From positions 151,297,088 through 151,361,087 of the forward strand of contig CM077116.1 in assembly GCA_039619475.1 (NCBI GenBank): a stretch of DNA of 64,000 nt, given 5' to 3'. Origin of the DNA: Icerya purchasi (taxonomy: Eukaryota > Arthropoda > Insecta > Hemiptera > Monophlebidae). The notes below the pieces were generated by a model. It was given only the letters and a program-made list of their open reading frames with translations. It made no database searches and had not been told where the DNA came from. Positions within the stretch are counted from its first letter, which is position 1. The number at the start of each line of letters is the position of its first letter. Of the stretch, positions 1 to 12,690 are shown one piece after another. The translations under genes were made by a program, and so were the position numbers.

Positions 1-1241
1 AAAAATCGCTGTATCTCTGTAAATAATTTCGACAAAGTGGGACCTGGTTAGATGCGCGTACACATATATGTATATTGATACGGGTTTCATTATTTGTGGC
101 GCTATCTTGCGATGATGTCGAGCTAGAAATTATTGTTCGGTTAAAATCGATTAATTTTCGATCGGTCGGCATCATCGTGTTATTCGTTGTCGTCAGAGAA
201 TACCGTCCGAAACGTTTATTAAAGCGTGAATTCCGATTTTTTGCCGCAGTTGCGACACGTGTACTATTTCAAGCCGTGTAAATGACTCGTTGCGTATAGT
301 TTGCGATAACAGGGTAGCGTCTGTTCGTTGTCTGTACGCATCAGTCGTTTTTGCCGAAAGCGTGAACCGCGCGAGAAGTGCAATCAGGCATTGTAGCGGA
401 TGTGTGCGATCATTCAATCGGTTTATATGCTAATAGCCCTTATCTTAGTTTAATTTTACAGTTAGTATTGTTTCACGATTTGTTCGGAAGAGACATCCGT
501 TATTATCGTTTTGTTGTGACTATGAGAGTCCTTTTTACGTACGAAATTTTTCTAGTCGTGAGCGCGTTACGCATTTCTGTTTTGTCGACTCACGTCAACT
601 CCAGGCCGTACATTTAATCTGTTTTCCGCGACATTTTTTTAATTTTTTCCGTTAAATGTTTTTTCATATATTTTCGTGCCGTTCAATGACAGAGCGTTTG
701 AGCGTCGTTTGCTCTCTATTATCGAAAATAAATTGTTTTTTTATTTATTTTTTAAAAGTGCGCAATCTGTCCGAATTAGAACAATAAGCGGAAGAGTTAT
801 AAAGCTATTGAGTACATAAATTCATCGAACGTTTCCCAACGGTCGCTATTCCTAGTTGATGTCGATATTTAATGAATTATATTCGACCGTTTTAGTCTTC
901 TGAAGCGGGTGCCATCTTCAACGAGAATACGTGCCAACTGATTACTGTTATTCCGTAACCGTTCTACGTATCGTAGTTTAACTGCCTCAATCTCTTCTTT
1001 AACCGTCGTTCTATTTGTAAACCTTTATGTATCTCATCGTTGCGTACATACCATGGCATACGGGTTAACGATCGTAGGATCTTCGAATGAATTCTCTGGA
1101 TGATCGCTAATCTGATTTACTCGCAGTTTCCTAAAGTAAAATTCCGTTAGACCTTTTAGGTTTTAAAATAGCTTTGCATACAGTAATACTTTATTTTCCA
1201 AACCGATACACATTTCGAAGTTTATTTGGTTTCCGTTTAGC

Positions 1242-1272
<31 letters not shown>

Positions 1273-1439
1273 TTTTCCGCGGAAATCCTTGATCCAGATG
1301 TAAAGCGAATTATTTTACACTATTCAAAGTTAGAATTGTTTTCTCATTTAACTTTATTACCGGACACAACTGTCCACTTTCTTCAAAGTAAATATAACCA
1401 GTATATATTTGGATTCGTTAACTTTAATTTTCTGAGACT
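1..1439. other. Unassigned left-edge sequence
   Basis: I see no protein family, RNA gene or transposon here. The first 1 kb is less AT-rich than most of the window and has scattered CpG. A (TA)n microsatellite lies at 1242-1269. The short open frames show no recognisable domain or splice-consistent partners. It could be the flank of a gene outside the window, but nothing in the sequence decides this. Confidence 0.4.
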
Positions 1440-2820
1440 TATACCATTTTTCTAAAACGTCTAAGAGAGATTGTAGCTACTTCGATGCCGATCTAACATG
1501 ACAGTGCGTAGATAGTATGGCAGTGTCGTCTGAAAACATAGCTGCTGTGCTGATGTTTTCGGAAAAATCATACGTATATATTTAATATAGCACAGGTTGC
1601 GAGCATACTGCCTTGTTCCTGAACTGATAATGTGAATAATACTCGAGTATGACTCATTGAAGTTCACTCAAAAAAATCTTTCTTCAAGGTAAGACTTGAT
1701 TAACAAGTAATACTGATAATGTAATTGTTGTTTTATTTTAAGTAATAACTCGTTGTGCCATACTTTATCAAATGCCTTTTTGAGGTCTAAAAAAACTAAC
1801 AACTCTGTGTGTATTTGCTCTATGGTGCTTTGTTGTTCCCTAAAACCAAACTGATAATCCGGTATTGTTTTATTTTGGGACAGTAAAGGTTTTATTCTTC
1901 TTAAGAATAAGAATTATTCGAATAGTTTCGACAACCCTGGAAGTAAACTTATCGGTCTACACGAAGTTCCCTGGTTTCTGTATTGGTATTATAGTGGCGA
2001 ATTCCATTGCACATCCAGTTGTAATAATTACGTTCGTCGCCATAGCCTAGTTGCTAGAGCGCTTGACTTCCGTTACGGAGGTCACGGGTTCGATCCCAGG
2101 CGACGACAGAACTTATTACAAAATGTAGTCTTCTTGCGTGTGTACACCTGTGTTGTATATAATAATTATCTGGTACACAACCTATATCGGTACAGCTAAA
2201 ACAAAATAGTATGGCCTTTTTTTTTTGGTAATTTCTCGAATGTAATTAAATAGTATACAGGAGCTTTCTTTGGATTTAAATTTCTTTTTATATGCTTATT
2301 TACTTCCATGGCTGAGACTGATTTTATCGGAAAGGACATTTGATGTGGTGCCTGTCAGTAATTTTCCACTTCTGGACCTATAGGGTCATGCACGTTAGTT
2401 TCATGAGGACGAAAAATATCTGATAAATATTCCGCAAATGTTTCAATCTTTTCTTCGTCACTTCTTATCCGCTGATAGAACGTTATGGTTGATTATTTCT
2501 TTTTAAGGTTTTTTAACAGCCTTCTATAAAAATAATCAGTAGCTTCAGTTTGTGTTTAATGTGGTAACATAATCTTTAAAATCTACATTTTTCGTTTCAC
2601 GAATCTTACTTTTCAGCTCTCCGCTTGCTCTATCGAATGTTGTTTTATCTATAGGCTTTCTTGTATTCTGCCGTACAAGTCTTCACCGTCTTATTTCTTG
2701 GGTTGTATACTTTATTATCTTTAGATAATAAAGTATTTGAGCGCTAGTCTTTTGTTTCCTAGAGTTCCCTCTTGATGTCGCTTGGTGCGCGGCTTTTTGG
2801 TAAGGTTCTCTACATTAATT
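1440..2820 (-). mobile_element. Decayed jockey-like non-LTR retrotransposon fragment
   Basis: Reading the minus strand from about 2700 downwards gives a broken reverse-transcriptase polyprotein in several frames. First comes an endonuclease-RT linker (DEEKIETFAEYLSDIF, near 2470-2400). Then comes a segment like NLNPKKAPVYYL (near 2270), the usual 'pKKAPG.D.I' start of the RT. RT fingers/palm follow with QFGFREQQSTIEQI and FLDLKKAFDKVWH (about 1860-1745). Finally there is FSDDTAIL (near 1545), equivalent to the catalytic FADD block. Stops and frameshifts separate all of these, so it is dead. A SINE sits between the linker and the RT palm. The jockey clade is inferred from motif style; a related clade is possible. 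Confidence 0.75.
2032..2208 (+). mobile_element. tRNA-derived SINE, internally deleted copy
   Basis: The head is tRNA-like. Box A TAGCCTAGTTG (2043-2053) matches TRGYNNANNNG, and box B GGTTCGATCCC (2087-2097) fits the Pol III GWTCRANNC core. The ends of the head can pair (GTCGCC with GGCGAC). The downstream body (from about 2110) matches the body of the complete copy at 10011-10385 but lacks about 150 bp from its middle. It is not a functional tRNA gene because the anticodon arm does not form a normal 5-bp stem. It lies inside the decayed minus-strand LINE. I could not define a target duplication. Confidence 0.75.
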
Positions 2821-5002
2821 TTTATAACAAAATTATTATTGACGCATAGGAAAAAATATATTACGTGTTTTTTTAAGTCTTTTTGCTGTAACGGAATTTT
2901 TTATTGAATCAACGTATTTTACTTCATCGGAAAAGTGATAAGAACATCCGGACACAGTTCCGTGGTGAAATTCCCCGACGAGAATCACACGTTCGTTTAG
3001 CTGCGATAATTTATTCGTTTTTTTTTTTTTTTATTATTTTAATGTTACTACGTGCATCTTACTTACGAGTTGTCTGGAATAAATTAACAAAGTTAAAAGC
3101 GTAATGTTCACCTGAGTTTATCCGTTCTAGTCAAATATTGGAGAGGCGTAGGTTTCCGGGGAATCCCAATTTACAGGGTACCGATTAGAGACCGGAAACC
3201 AACGGAGGTCAGACTCAGAAGGTTGCAGTGAAGAGAACGGAACGAATTCGTTTCGTTGTATTTCGCAGCTGAGGACATTTTTTACAATACAAAACATCGT
3301 AGCAGGGACAAAAAGAAATCAGAAAACATGCCAAAGAGAAACTTCAGAGGTTTTTTTTTTTTTCGTCCTGACCATAAGCCATTTGGCCACTACCGAGTCG
3401 ATGTAAGAATAATTCTAACTAAGGAGAGATACGTAATATTCAGATTAAAACAAGGAACGTTTCAGATAAATATCGCTGTAAATGTATTAACATAACACAC
3501 TGATCATTGATTAGAGTCCTTAGAAGAAAAAAAAACGAAAAGAAAAAAACGGAAAAAAACTGGCCAGGCCGGCCCAAGATACCTTAAGCGCTTAAACTCG
3601 ACCGAGCAGCAAAAATAGAGAATGGAAATCACAACCATATGTTTCAACATGAATGCCCGTACAGAATCACAGGGAGAGAAAAACTGCCCAAGCCGAGTCC
3701 AAAATGCGTTGGACTACCAAATATGGGTGGCCAGCGAAAATTAGCATAGTAGATCATATAATACCGCCAAGAGTTGTTCGGGATAGTTAATTATTAATAG
3801 TAAATAAACGTATATAGTTAAATTTGGATAACGTTTAATATAATGAATTTAAACAAAATATAGAAAACCTGGTTGTCATGACACAAAAGATTATAAAGTT
3901 TATAAGGAGGAGAGATCTTAAGAGACACCAATTGCTCAAAAAACAAACTTCGGTAATGTTCAAATTATTACAACTAAACAGCAAATAGTTAATGCGCTCC
4001 AAGAAGTTTTGATATGTGATGATCCTGTACGTAGCCGACGACAAATGGCAACACACATTGACGAATGAGTCGATTGAGGACAGATTCTGGAATAGAATAA
4101 TAACAAAGTATACAGGGAAGCCCTGACTACACCGTATGGTGGTATTTTCCTTGGTTCTGACTACTGATAAACTTAATCCACTGCCCTACTATCGGCTTTA
4201 ACCTTAGAAAAAAAGTCTGATGAAGGAATAAACAGCGACGTTAAGAAGTCGAAATTTGTTTCAGTCTGTATATACATACATATACATGTGCATATACATA
4301 CATATAAATATATATTGTCGTAAACTACAACAAAACTCCTTTAATTTCGATTTACATATTAATGTAATTTTATTATCTTCAGTTCTATTTAATACATTGA
4401 AACGCTTCAAAATCTATCTAACATCTTAAGAAATTTGCTACTTTATTCTCCGACAATCGAATAGTGATGTATACTCACGTCTTCTATTTTTATCGTGTAT
4501 AACTGAATATCGGAACAATCTAACTTTTGTCCAGCTTTTCTTTGAAGAATCTTTACTATCAATAAATTAGAGTTCATAATATAAACATGACATACATGTA
4601 ATAAAAAACGTAAAAAACGTAAAAAATGTAATAACGTAATAATACAAATAATATATATGTATATAATAAATTAAAATACGTCAAGTGCCTTAGTAACCGT
4701 AATATCACCCAGTAATAATTTAATACACGTTGTCTAGAAAAAACGTAAGCCAAAAATAATAGTAAAAATTAAATTATTTTAAAAAAAAAAAATATATATA
4801 TATATTCTCTCACCTGATATATACAGAAACCTGCGATTGTAAGTGAGTTCGAATTATTTAACAATCTATCAACACTATACATGTAGACTAGTGTGTACAC
4901 TACAATATATATATATCTATTAATTACAAAGTAATTTTTAGGCCGGCGCCTATTAGAAAAAAAGTCACAATTTTATGTAACGTTTGTAATTTTTTAATTT
5001 TT
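2821..5002. other. Unassigned spacer
   Basis: No gene or transposon family is recognised. It contains homopurine and poly-A/T runs (for example 3021-3035 and 3347-3364), a TACATA-rich simple stretch near 4270-4310, and TA repeats near 4794-4805 and 4907-4917. Short open frames lack domains. Confidence 0.4.
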
Positions 5003-5350
5003 ACCGACTTCCAAAAAAAAGGAGGTTATATGTTCACCGCATATATTTTTTTTTATGTTTGTTCGGGCATAACTCATATTTATAGGGACCGATTTCACTG
5101 ATTTTTTGTCATTGGAAAGAGTATCATTCAACTTAGATACCATGCGAGTTATTATGAAAATCGGTGAACATAAATTGAATATTCGTCGAAAAACGTGAAA
5201 AAATGTGGTCAATTTGGATAATTCATTTTTATTATTTTTTTTTATTAGTATCACAGAGGCGGTTGACTTCACCTATTATCAATTTGCAAAATTACCATGG
5301 AAATGTAGCTTTGTTATCGACTTCCAAAAAGAAGGAGGTTACACGTTCAT
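5003..5350. repeat. Interspersed repeat with direct terminal copies
   Basis: A block at 5003-5037 (CGACTTCCAAAAA...GGAGGTTA..TGTTCA) recurs in the same orientation at 5316-5350 with few changes. From general familiarity, this 'CGACTTCCAAAAAGGAGGAGGTT' motif is a widespread insect interspersed repeat. I cannot assign its class, and no protein is encoded between the copies. Confidence 0.55.
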
Positions 5351-6439
5351 CCCATTTTTTTTTTTTACATATCCGTATAAGTAATTAAATTATTAATTGT
5401 CACACAGTCTCAAAACAGCACTTCAGTCCGCTACTTTATTTTGTAAAAATGATTCAAGAACAGTGATAATATTTATACCAAAACAGAAAATTCATTGAAT
5501 TATTCTTCAGTAGCTTTCGCTTTAAAATACTTTATTACTGTTAAGAACATAATTCTCTTCACTTTTAAACTGAAAATGTATATACATAATTGTTTGTAAC
5601 TGTTAAATAACAGTTTTATAATACTCATCTGTTACTGATAAAAAACAAGCAACTTAAATCTCGACAATGCAGTATTTTTACAAAGTTTTTTCAGCAGTTC
5701 ATTTTACGATAGGCTATATCTGTTAGCGACCTGCTCAACAATATTAACGTCGTGGATCTATCGGATATAGAAGAAACTAAAACTGAAAACTGCGTGTACT
5801 ACACGAAAGACAATAATATCTCTGACATAGCCTCTTCTTCAAAATCAATGAAAGTAAACTGAGGACGAATGTGATTAAATCGTGAATCTCTGCGTAGTCC
5901 GTTGTTCGTATCGGTTGGTATTTTTCTTTTTTCCTTTATCGAATACGTGCGTTTTACTACTACAGCGATCTTTCTTCTGTTCATCGAATACGTGATATTT
6001 AACACGTTTTTATTAACTCGCTTTTGTTCTTGTTTATTCGGGTGGAACATTACAATCGATTTTAATATAACTTCCAGGTGAGCCATAAACAAAGTGACGT
6101 CACCACAAGCTTAACTAAGGCAATCCTATTCTCCAGTTATCTCTTGTACAGATCTTTGTATACCAGAGTACGGTCTCTCCCACTTTAACAATTCTGCTCT
6201 CTCTACACTGCTACTTGATTTCTTTCTCTCTTTCTCTCTTACATGCGCCCTTATAATAAACAAGCTCCTTAAAGAAGTCCGTATAATTAATCTTGGCTCA
6301 AAAGTCTCTTTTATTCGTTACGATATGGGAGACACAAAAGGTTACAGCCACCTCCGAAACGCAAAACACCAATTTTTTGTCAAACCAAAGAAGGTAATTA
6401 AAATGTGCGATACCCTTACATATCGCTTCTTCCTCTCCT
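5351..6439. other. Unassigned spacer before the LINE
   Basis: AT-rich DNA without recognisable coding motifs. A pyrimidine-rich stretch at about 6200-6245 may belong to the 5' part of the LINE that follows, but I cannot place the element's 5' end. Confidence 0.35.
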
Positions 6440-6974
6440 CAGACATGGTAACATATTTTTTATGTAATGAAAAAAAAAAAGCATGCCAATAAGAAGGGTT
6501 GCTCAAATATTAACGAAAAAGGTGAGCCAAATACTGCAACACAGAAAGCAATTCAATCACTAGCAGCAGTCCAGCGCAGATTAAACTCAACGATCAAATT
6601 CTCCCAATCTGCGAAATATTATTATACAGACCTCCTATACTCCTTGAATAGAGAAGAATAGACACTCTGTCTTTTTCTCATTTCATACAGAATAAATATC
6701 TAAGTAGAAATGTGTTAGATCAGTTAGAAAAAGGAGAAAAATGATAAAATTGGAATTTAAAAGAAACGATCTTTATCGGTTTTTTTCTGTAGACACAACT
6801 TTCCTTCCTGCAATCTGGTTCTATTCCTGATTCATGGAACACCTTCGTTGTTATCCCAATTCCCAAGAATAATTCCTCTGCCTTTCGACCCATTTCTTTA
6901 GCTTCTTGCCTAAGAAAACTCTTTAAGAGCATGCTTAACAAACGGCTGGTCTGGTGGCTGGAACACAATAGATG

Positions 6975-7222
6975 TGGCCATGGTATGGGACAGCTAACTC
7001 CTTTTGCTCTTACCTTCGTCATTCCTTTTCTTTTCAGGATGCATACGTTTGGCATTTTTCGACGTTGATTGTTATTGTTTCTCCATCTTTGGTATAGCAT
7101 TCTTTGTCAGATTCCATTCCTTGTTACTCCTAATTGCTGCTATGTACACATGTTGATGGGTAATCGTCCGTTGCTGACAAGCCCAGGGAAAAACCCAAAC
7201 AAGAGAAAAAAAAGAAAAAAAA
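6975..7222. repeat. Insertion inside the LINE RT, ending in an A-rich tract
   Basis: The LINE reading LVWWLEHNR stops making sense at about 6975 and resumes at LLTDNQFGF at 7224, where a continuous RT would join them directly. The intervening sequence ends in an A-rich run (7201-7221), as a retroposed insert would. I recognise no family, and no clear target duplication is visible. Confidence 0.5.
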
Positions 7223-7223
7223 C

Positions 7224-9370
7224 TTGCTTACAGACAACCAGTTTGGTTTTCGTCCTGGCTTAGGCCCTCCAGATTGTATCAGTCTTTTCCTTGCTGACAT
7301 TTACAAATCATTTATGTCCAAAGAATTCACAATTGCAGCTTTTATTGATGTAGCCAGTGCATACGAAAGCGTCCATCTTCCCACGTTCAAAAACGTTATG
7401 ATTTCTTTAAATATCCCTGCATCCATATCCTTCCTAATTATCAATCTTTTTCAAAGTAGAACTCTCCTCTTTTCTGCTCCTTCCTTTTTCGCCTCAAGGA
7501 AGGTCTTCCAGGACCTTCCACAAGGTTCTTGCCTTAGCCTTACTTTATTTAATTTATATGTTTCCAAAATTGGTTTTCTCTCCTTAAAATCCAAAACTTT
7601 ATTTTTTGCAGATGATATCCTTGTTTATTCCTCTTCCCGTAATCTTCTAGTTGCCAATGAGGAACTAAACAGCTCCTTAAGTACTCTAGAAGAGGCCCTT
7701 TCTAACATTCATCTCTTCATTTCCGCTCCAAAATCAGCAGCTGTAGTCTTTACCCTTCGACCTTACAACCCGGGCTCATTTGAAATAAATCTTAAAAATC
7801 ATTCCATTCCAATAGTCAGTTCTTTTCGTTATCTGGCTATCACTTTATCCCCTCGTCTGTCTTTCCATGAACATATCAGCCATTTATATGCTTCCTCGCT
7901 TAAAGTCTTAAACCTTCTTAAAGCTCTCTCACCTACGAGATGGGGAGGCGATCCTTCTGTGTTAATAATGTTGTATAAATCTCTCATACGCTCTAGATTG
8001 GATTATTGCAGCTTCTTATATGGCAACGCTTCCAAATCCGTTCTCTACAAATTAGATCGTCTCCAAAACAGTTGCCTTCGGCTTTGTCTCGAAACTCTGA
8101 GGTCATCTCCTATCCCAGCCATTCTATCTGAATCCAATATCTGTCCTCTGTTCATCCGAAGATCTTATTTGGGTTATCGCTTTCTCATTAAACGTTTTTC
8201 CACTTCCTCGTCAAATATCAGTACCTCTTATTCTTTTATCCTTCGTCACTGGCGTTTTTCCTCCAATAAAATTCCTATACTATCTCATATATCGTTTCGC
8301 CTTTCTAAATTTTCCCCTTTTGTCATTCCTCATCACAAGCTTCCATTTTTTTCTTACGTCTATTTCAAATTGTTAAAGCCACCAAATATCATCTTCATGC
8401 CATGCTTCCTTAAATCCTCTCCCTCTCATATCGTCAGTATGGAATTTAATAATACAATAAACTCTTTATTCCGTGATCACTCTTTAATTTTTACTGACGA
8501 ATCGAAGAGCCCGATCGGAGTTGGGGCGGCATTCTTGTGCCCTCAGTTCTTTCATTCTCGGTCTTTTAGACTTCCGTCCTTTTGTTCTGTCTTTACTGCA
8601 GAATCTGTTGCCATTCTACAAGCCATTATTTATATTTCCTCTTCTGCAAGTTCTTCCAAATTCCTTATTGTTTCTGATTCTTTAAGTGTTCTTCTAGCGC
8701 TATCTCCACCTTCCCTTTCTCCTTCCACTGATGCTATTATCCTTTCTATTCGTTCTCTTCTTCATGATCTATCCTCATCGACGTCTACCCAGATTAACTT
8801 TCTTTGGATTCCGGGACATGCAGGCATTGATGGAAATGTAGCCGTCGACCTCCTTGCTAAAGCTGCTGTTTCCAATGGGAATTTTATTAGTAGGGTTCGA
8901 GCACACAATATTCTTCTTCCAACTAAATCCTGCCATCTTAGGCATTCTGTTTATGTATCTCTTTTCGCTAATCCTAATTCCTTTTATCTCTTGATTAATC
9001 CTGTTTCTCCTCTTCGTCCTTGGTTCTATGAATTTCCCAGTTTGCGTCGGTCCATAATTACTAAATTATCTCGTCTCCGTTTCTCGCATAGTCTCCTTCC
9101 TTCTTCACACTAAATCGCTTTTCTTTGGCTGCATCTCCTTTTTGTCCATTGGATCCTGAAGGTTGTTCCCAGTATGTTTGCGATGCGAATCACGTGCTCT
9201 TCGAGTGCTCCGGTTTATCTCACGAGCGTGAGTTACTTTATTATTATCTTTTAAAGCTTGGTCTTCCTGCTCCTTTCAACGCCTCTTATGTTCTTTCTCT
9301 ACCTACTATCTCTGTTGTTCCTGTCCTAGGGGTGTTCCTTGATTCCATTGTCGACAGAATAAAAATATAA
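7224..9370 (+). pseudogene. LINE ORF2 remnant: reverse transcriptase plus RNase H
   Basis: The long open stretch (7224-9113, 629 residues) begins inside the RT at NQFGFRPG. It continues through the palm motif VASAYESVHL, where most elements have an AFD block, then LPQGS and the catalytic FFADD (residues about 128-131). The thumb has SFRYLAITLS. An RNase H domain follows: FTDESKSPIGVGAAF, then TAESVAI, then VSDSLS, then WIPGHAGIDGNVAVDLLAKA. These carry the expected D, E, D, D set. After the stop, another frame (9125-9370) gives DANHVLFECSGLSHERE, typical of the Cys/His region after RNase H. The ATG at 7224 is only the first in-frame start, not the ancestral one. It cannot make a full ORF2 protein. 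Confidence 0.85.
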
Positions 9371-9475
9371 TTTCTATTCTATTCCATGTATCTATTCCTT
9401 TTTGCTGGGCTAATGTTCTTTGGTAGCAAACCCAAGGGGGGGTAAAAAAAAAAAATAATAAAAAAAAACTTTCTA

Positions 9476-9999
9476 TATGATTACTCCTACATTAGATATT
9501 TTGCAATTTTCTTCTCTCTTTCTAACACACGTAATCTAACCTAACACAGGTAACAGTACACTGCATCGACAACCAGTACAAACTATTTCCAATTTTTGAG
9601 CGTACTGTGCGCATAAATGTTGAATCTATTTGGCTCCGATGAATGCATATGCGGGATGCAATTCTCGAACCTGCGATTCAGTTCCAGATCCGTATGGAAA
9701 GAAATAACAAACTTACTCATCACTAGAGAGAACTATCCTTTATTAAAGCACCACTCAGTTAAAACCAGGTGAACCAAAATTCTTTACAAAATAAAAAAGA
9801 CAAACCCTGACTAATATTAAACGCTTATACAAAGATGGCTCATCTACTAGTTTCCCGGAATTGTAAAGAAATGAACACTCACTTAGAGGATCACTTATTA
9901 TTAATTTCCAATTATTATCCACTCATCTTATCGTCAAAACCCTTAAAACTAAAAAAACTACATAGCTTTCCATGTAATAAATCTTCACTCAAATACTAA
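9476..9999. other. Unassigned spacer
   Basis: AT-rich DNA between the LINE tail and the SINE. No coding or repeat family is recognised. Confidence 0.35.
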
Positions 10000-10010
10000 G
10001 GACTATAGCA

Positions 10011-10385
10011 TCATCATCATCATCACTATCTCCTCAACTATTCGGTTGGTGGGCAGCCTATTCTTACATTTTAGCTGTACAGATATAGGTTATGTACCAG
10101 ACAATTATTATATGCAACGCGGGTGTGCACACGCAAGACTGCATTCGGAACTGATTAGTAATCGTTTGATTTATCGATATATAAGTGTAGTCCTCCGTGT
10201 GTGTCTGCTGTGTATTGATCTAGCGCGCATATGATGTTGTACGTGATGGTTTGCCATTACCTTACACGTGATTATTAGCGATTATTTTAATTTAATTTTT
10301 CGTAATAATTATTTGTCGTCGCCCGGGCTCGAACCCGAGACTTGCGTAACGGAAGCCAAGCGACTAGGCTATCGCAACGACATAG
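10011..10385 (-). mobile_element. Complete tRNA-derived SINE with 11-bp target duplication
   Basis: The element runs 5' to 3' on the minus strand. A tRNA-like head lies at about 10385-10315, with box A TAGCCTAGTCG and box B GGTTCGAGCCC. A 300-bp body follows, then a (GAT)n tail, seen as ATCATC repeats at 10010-10025 on the plus strand. The 11-bp sequence GGACTATAGCA flanks it exactly at 10000-10010 and 10386-10396. The body ends with the segment shared with the copy at 2032-2208. The (GAT)n tail resembles the GATGATGAT tail of the LINE 3' end near 63850, hinting at the LINE that moved it. Confidence 0.9.
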
Positions 10386-10396
10386 GGACTATAGCA

Positions 10397-12179
10397 ATTA
10401 CCATTTTTATACCTCATCCGCTATCAATCTGCATACTTTATATACCACCGAATCAGTCAGTTCAACCAGGCGATCTCCATAAATTTCTTCTCCATCAATT
10501 TTCATTGGTGACTTTAATAATCACTCTCCCATGGGGGGGGGGGATTAAAAAAAATTTCATTTTTTTCTCTGTTTCAATATGAATTTAGCCAAAATTGAAA
10601 TTTTTCAAATTACGGATATCTATGTAGACATCAAGTTTTTCTTGTCAAAAATAAAGAAAACAGAATCTAACTTAATACTAGTAATAAAGATAATATATTT
10701 TTTTATAAAAAAAAACAGCCGCAAATCTTCACCCACATACTGCGGAAACACCTATCTCTTGAACGGAAGACTTCGACGTGTGTTCAACCAAAAAGAAAAA
10801 GAAATATATATATATATATTAGTTAACACATATATTTTCCGATTAGCTATCGATTGGCGAAGTAAAACATAATTTACATACATGTATTAAGCACTTTTAT
10901 CACGACTAGTCTAAAATTTAAAAGAAAAACCAGACTAACAGCACGAGCAGCGGCATGGCGAGAAAATGTTTAATATAACGGCGATAATGACAACTAGATT
11001 AATAGGCTATGACGGTTTTCGATCAATTGGCTATGTGTTTAATAATCAATTAATATGAGGCAATGATCGTACATAGAAGTTTCTAGACTAATCTTTTTGA
11101 GTGGTACCGCATTAATTATTCTATCTGATTTTAGCAGTATTTATAAAATATTCCCTTGCTGCCCAGCAAAGCTTTCGAACGAAGCATACTTTCCTTGCAC
11201 TCATGTAGTTATTTCCGCTACCGGCCCTACCAACAAGACATATGCACAGTGTCTTTCCTGACACTTTTGGCACAGGAATTTTGGTTTTAACCGATTACGT
11301 ATCTTCAATACCTACAGCCAGTGACAACAACAAATTAGAACGATGTCCGAGAAATTTTGAATTAATGACATTTCAAAAAATATTTTCTAGCTCGAACATT
11401 ACCTAAAGATAGCGCTATAGATATCAAATCCGTCTCGACATCTAAACCAAAATAACCGCAGTACTAATCTTTTGTGAGGGAACGTGTTTCAGTTTGTAGG
11501 TTTTGATCGGTATTTACATATATCTAACCAAAATAATCACATTACTAACATCTATTGAGGTTTTTCTCTTATTCCCATCCACACGTTTCTAACAAGATGT
11601 TTGCATATAATTAATTAAAGTGTGTGATTAATAAAAAATGATTAACCCAATAACTTGTATTACTATACAATGTTTCTCTGTTGCTACAAAAGAATATGTT
11701 TGATACACATTTTTTTACTAGATTTGCTTTACTAAAATGTGTAAAGTTTAATAATAATTTAAGCATGCATGTATTGTAAGAATTTTTTCCTTTTAGGATA
11801 TGAAAAGCTAAAACCTAGCAATGTACTAACATATTCATAGATTTACATATGTTTAATACAGTATTTTCACGCGTGTAGCGTAACGGTATGCCTATTATGT
11901 GCTGCTGCTACTGCTGTTGATGATGTTAGCATATGCATGTGTGCATGTATATAGTACACTTTCTCTAACCTAAATTACCAACCTTTGCCAATCTGGAATA
12001 GTTCCCCAGCATTATGCAACTGTTTAATTTATATTAAAATTAGAAAATCAAACTGTTTACATACATCCGGATATTAATCAGGTATACATGTATGTTAGTG
12101 TATATGCTTAATGAAGAACAAACATGTAAGAAATAATTTTAATACCTAGCATTATAATTACTTTAAGATGCGTGAAATA
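10397..12179. other. Unassigned AT-rich spacer
   Basis: No host gene or transposon coding is recognised. A G-run lies at 10533-10542 and (TA)n at 10804-10820. Confidence 0.35.
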
Positions 12180-12690
12180 CATAGTTTAATTAACAAATAA
12201 CACATTGTGCATGATGAAACTTTTAGAATCTAAAATTATGAATACTTTATGGAAAATTTGGTGATGAAGAAACAAAAAAAAATAGTATGTCTCCTTGAGT
12301 ATTAATAACATTAAAGTCCCAAGCGGTATGCGATCCCCTCTTCTATTTCGTTATCTTCAAACCTCTTTTAGCTGGCGGAAAATAGGCTGCGGCTACATTC
12401 ATTTCTATATTATTATTATTGTAAATGGTAACAACGGTTACTTCTATATTATTTCTGCTTATACCTGCAATTCAATAATATTTAATATTATTACTTATTA
12501 TTACTGCAGATCCAAGCCATCCTCCTCCACCAGAATGCGAAGTATGGTATACAATTGTAAGTTAGCACAATCCTTAAAATGCGTTTCTGAGATCAAAGCG
12601 ATATCATTTTTTTTTTATAATTTAGAAAATGGTTAAACTCTCGTTTCGGCCTACTAAAATCGCTTGCATTCCATAGGAGTAATCGAATTG
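12180..12690 (-). mobile_element. Jockey-type LINE endonuclease fragment
   Basis: The minus strand from about 12690 downwards encodes a broken apurinic-type endonuclease. It begins with WNASDFSRPKREFNHFLNY, equivalent to the common 'WNANGL..h..EL..FL' opening, followed by DIALISETHFK and then NLQLYTI. After a frameshift come GGGGWLGSAVIISNNIKYY and IEMNVAAAYFPPAKRG. The last piece is SHTAWDFNVINTQGD, matching the 'KHtaW.s..tN.rG' region. Frameshifts and stops make it non-functional. Low-complexity protein-like text further upstream on this strand (to about 13100) could be ORF1, but that is weak. Confidence 0.75.

Larger units (their letters stand above)
6440..9475 (+). mobile_element. I/R1-like LINE with RNase H, 5'-truncated and broken
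   Basis: The element reads on the plus strand and ends in an A-rich tail at 9447-9470. Its pieces in order are: a degenerate linker (6460-6720), the RT start with 'IPDSWNTFVVIPIPK' and 'FRPISLASCLRKLF' (about 6820-6960), RT palm and RNase H (7224-9113), and a C-terminal Cys/His segment (9125-9370). About 245 bp of foreign DNA separates the RT start from the palm. A frameshift near 9113 separates RNase H from the C-terminal segment. A second 3' fragment of the same family lies at 43520-44090. Strong C/T-rich codon use sets it apart from the AT-rich surroundings. Confidence 0.85.

Noticed and set aside
2036..2104. Functional tRNA gene
   Set aside because: Box A and box B are present but no proper anticodon stem forms, and the sequence continues into a SINE body with a second copy at 10 kb.
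4218..4262. Hammerhead-like CTGATGAAGG ... TCGAAATTT
   Set aside because: The core words are present, but I found no stem II pairing between them and no stem I.
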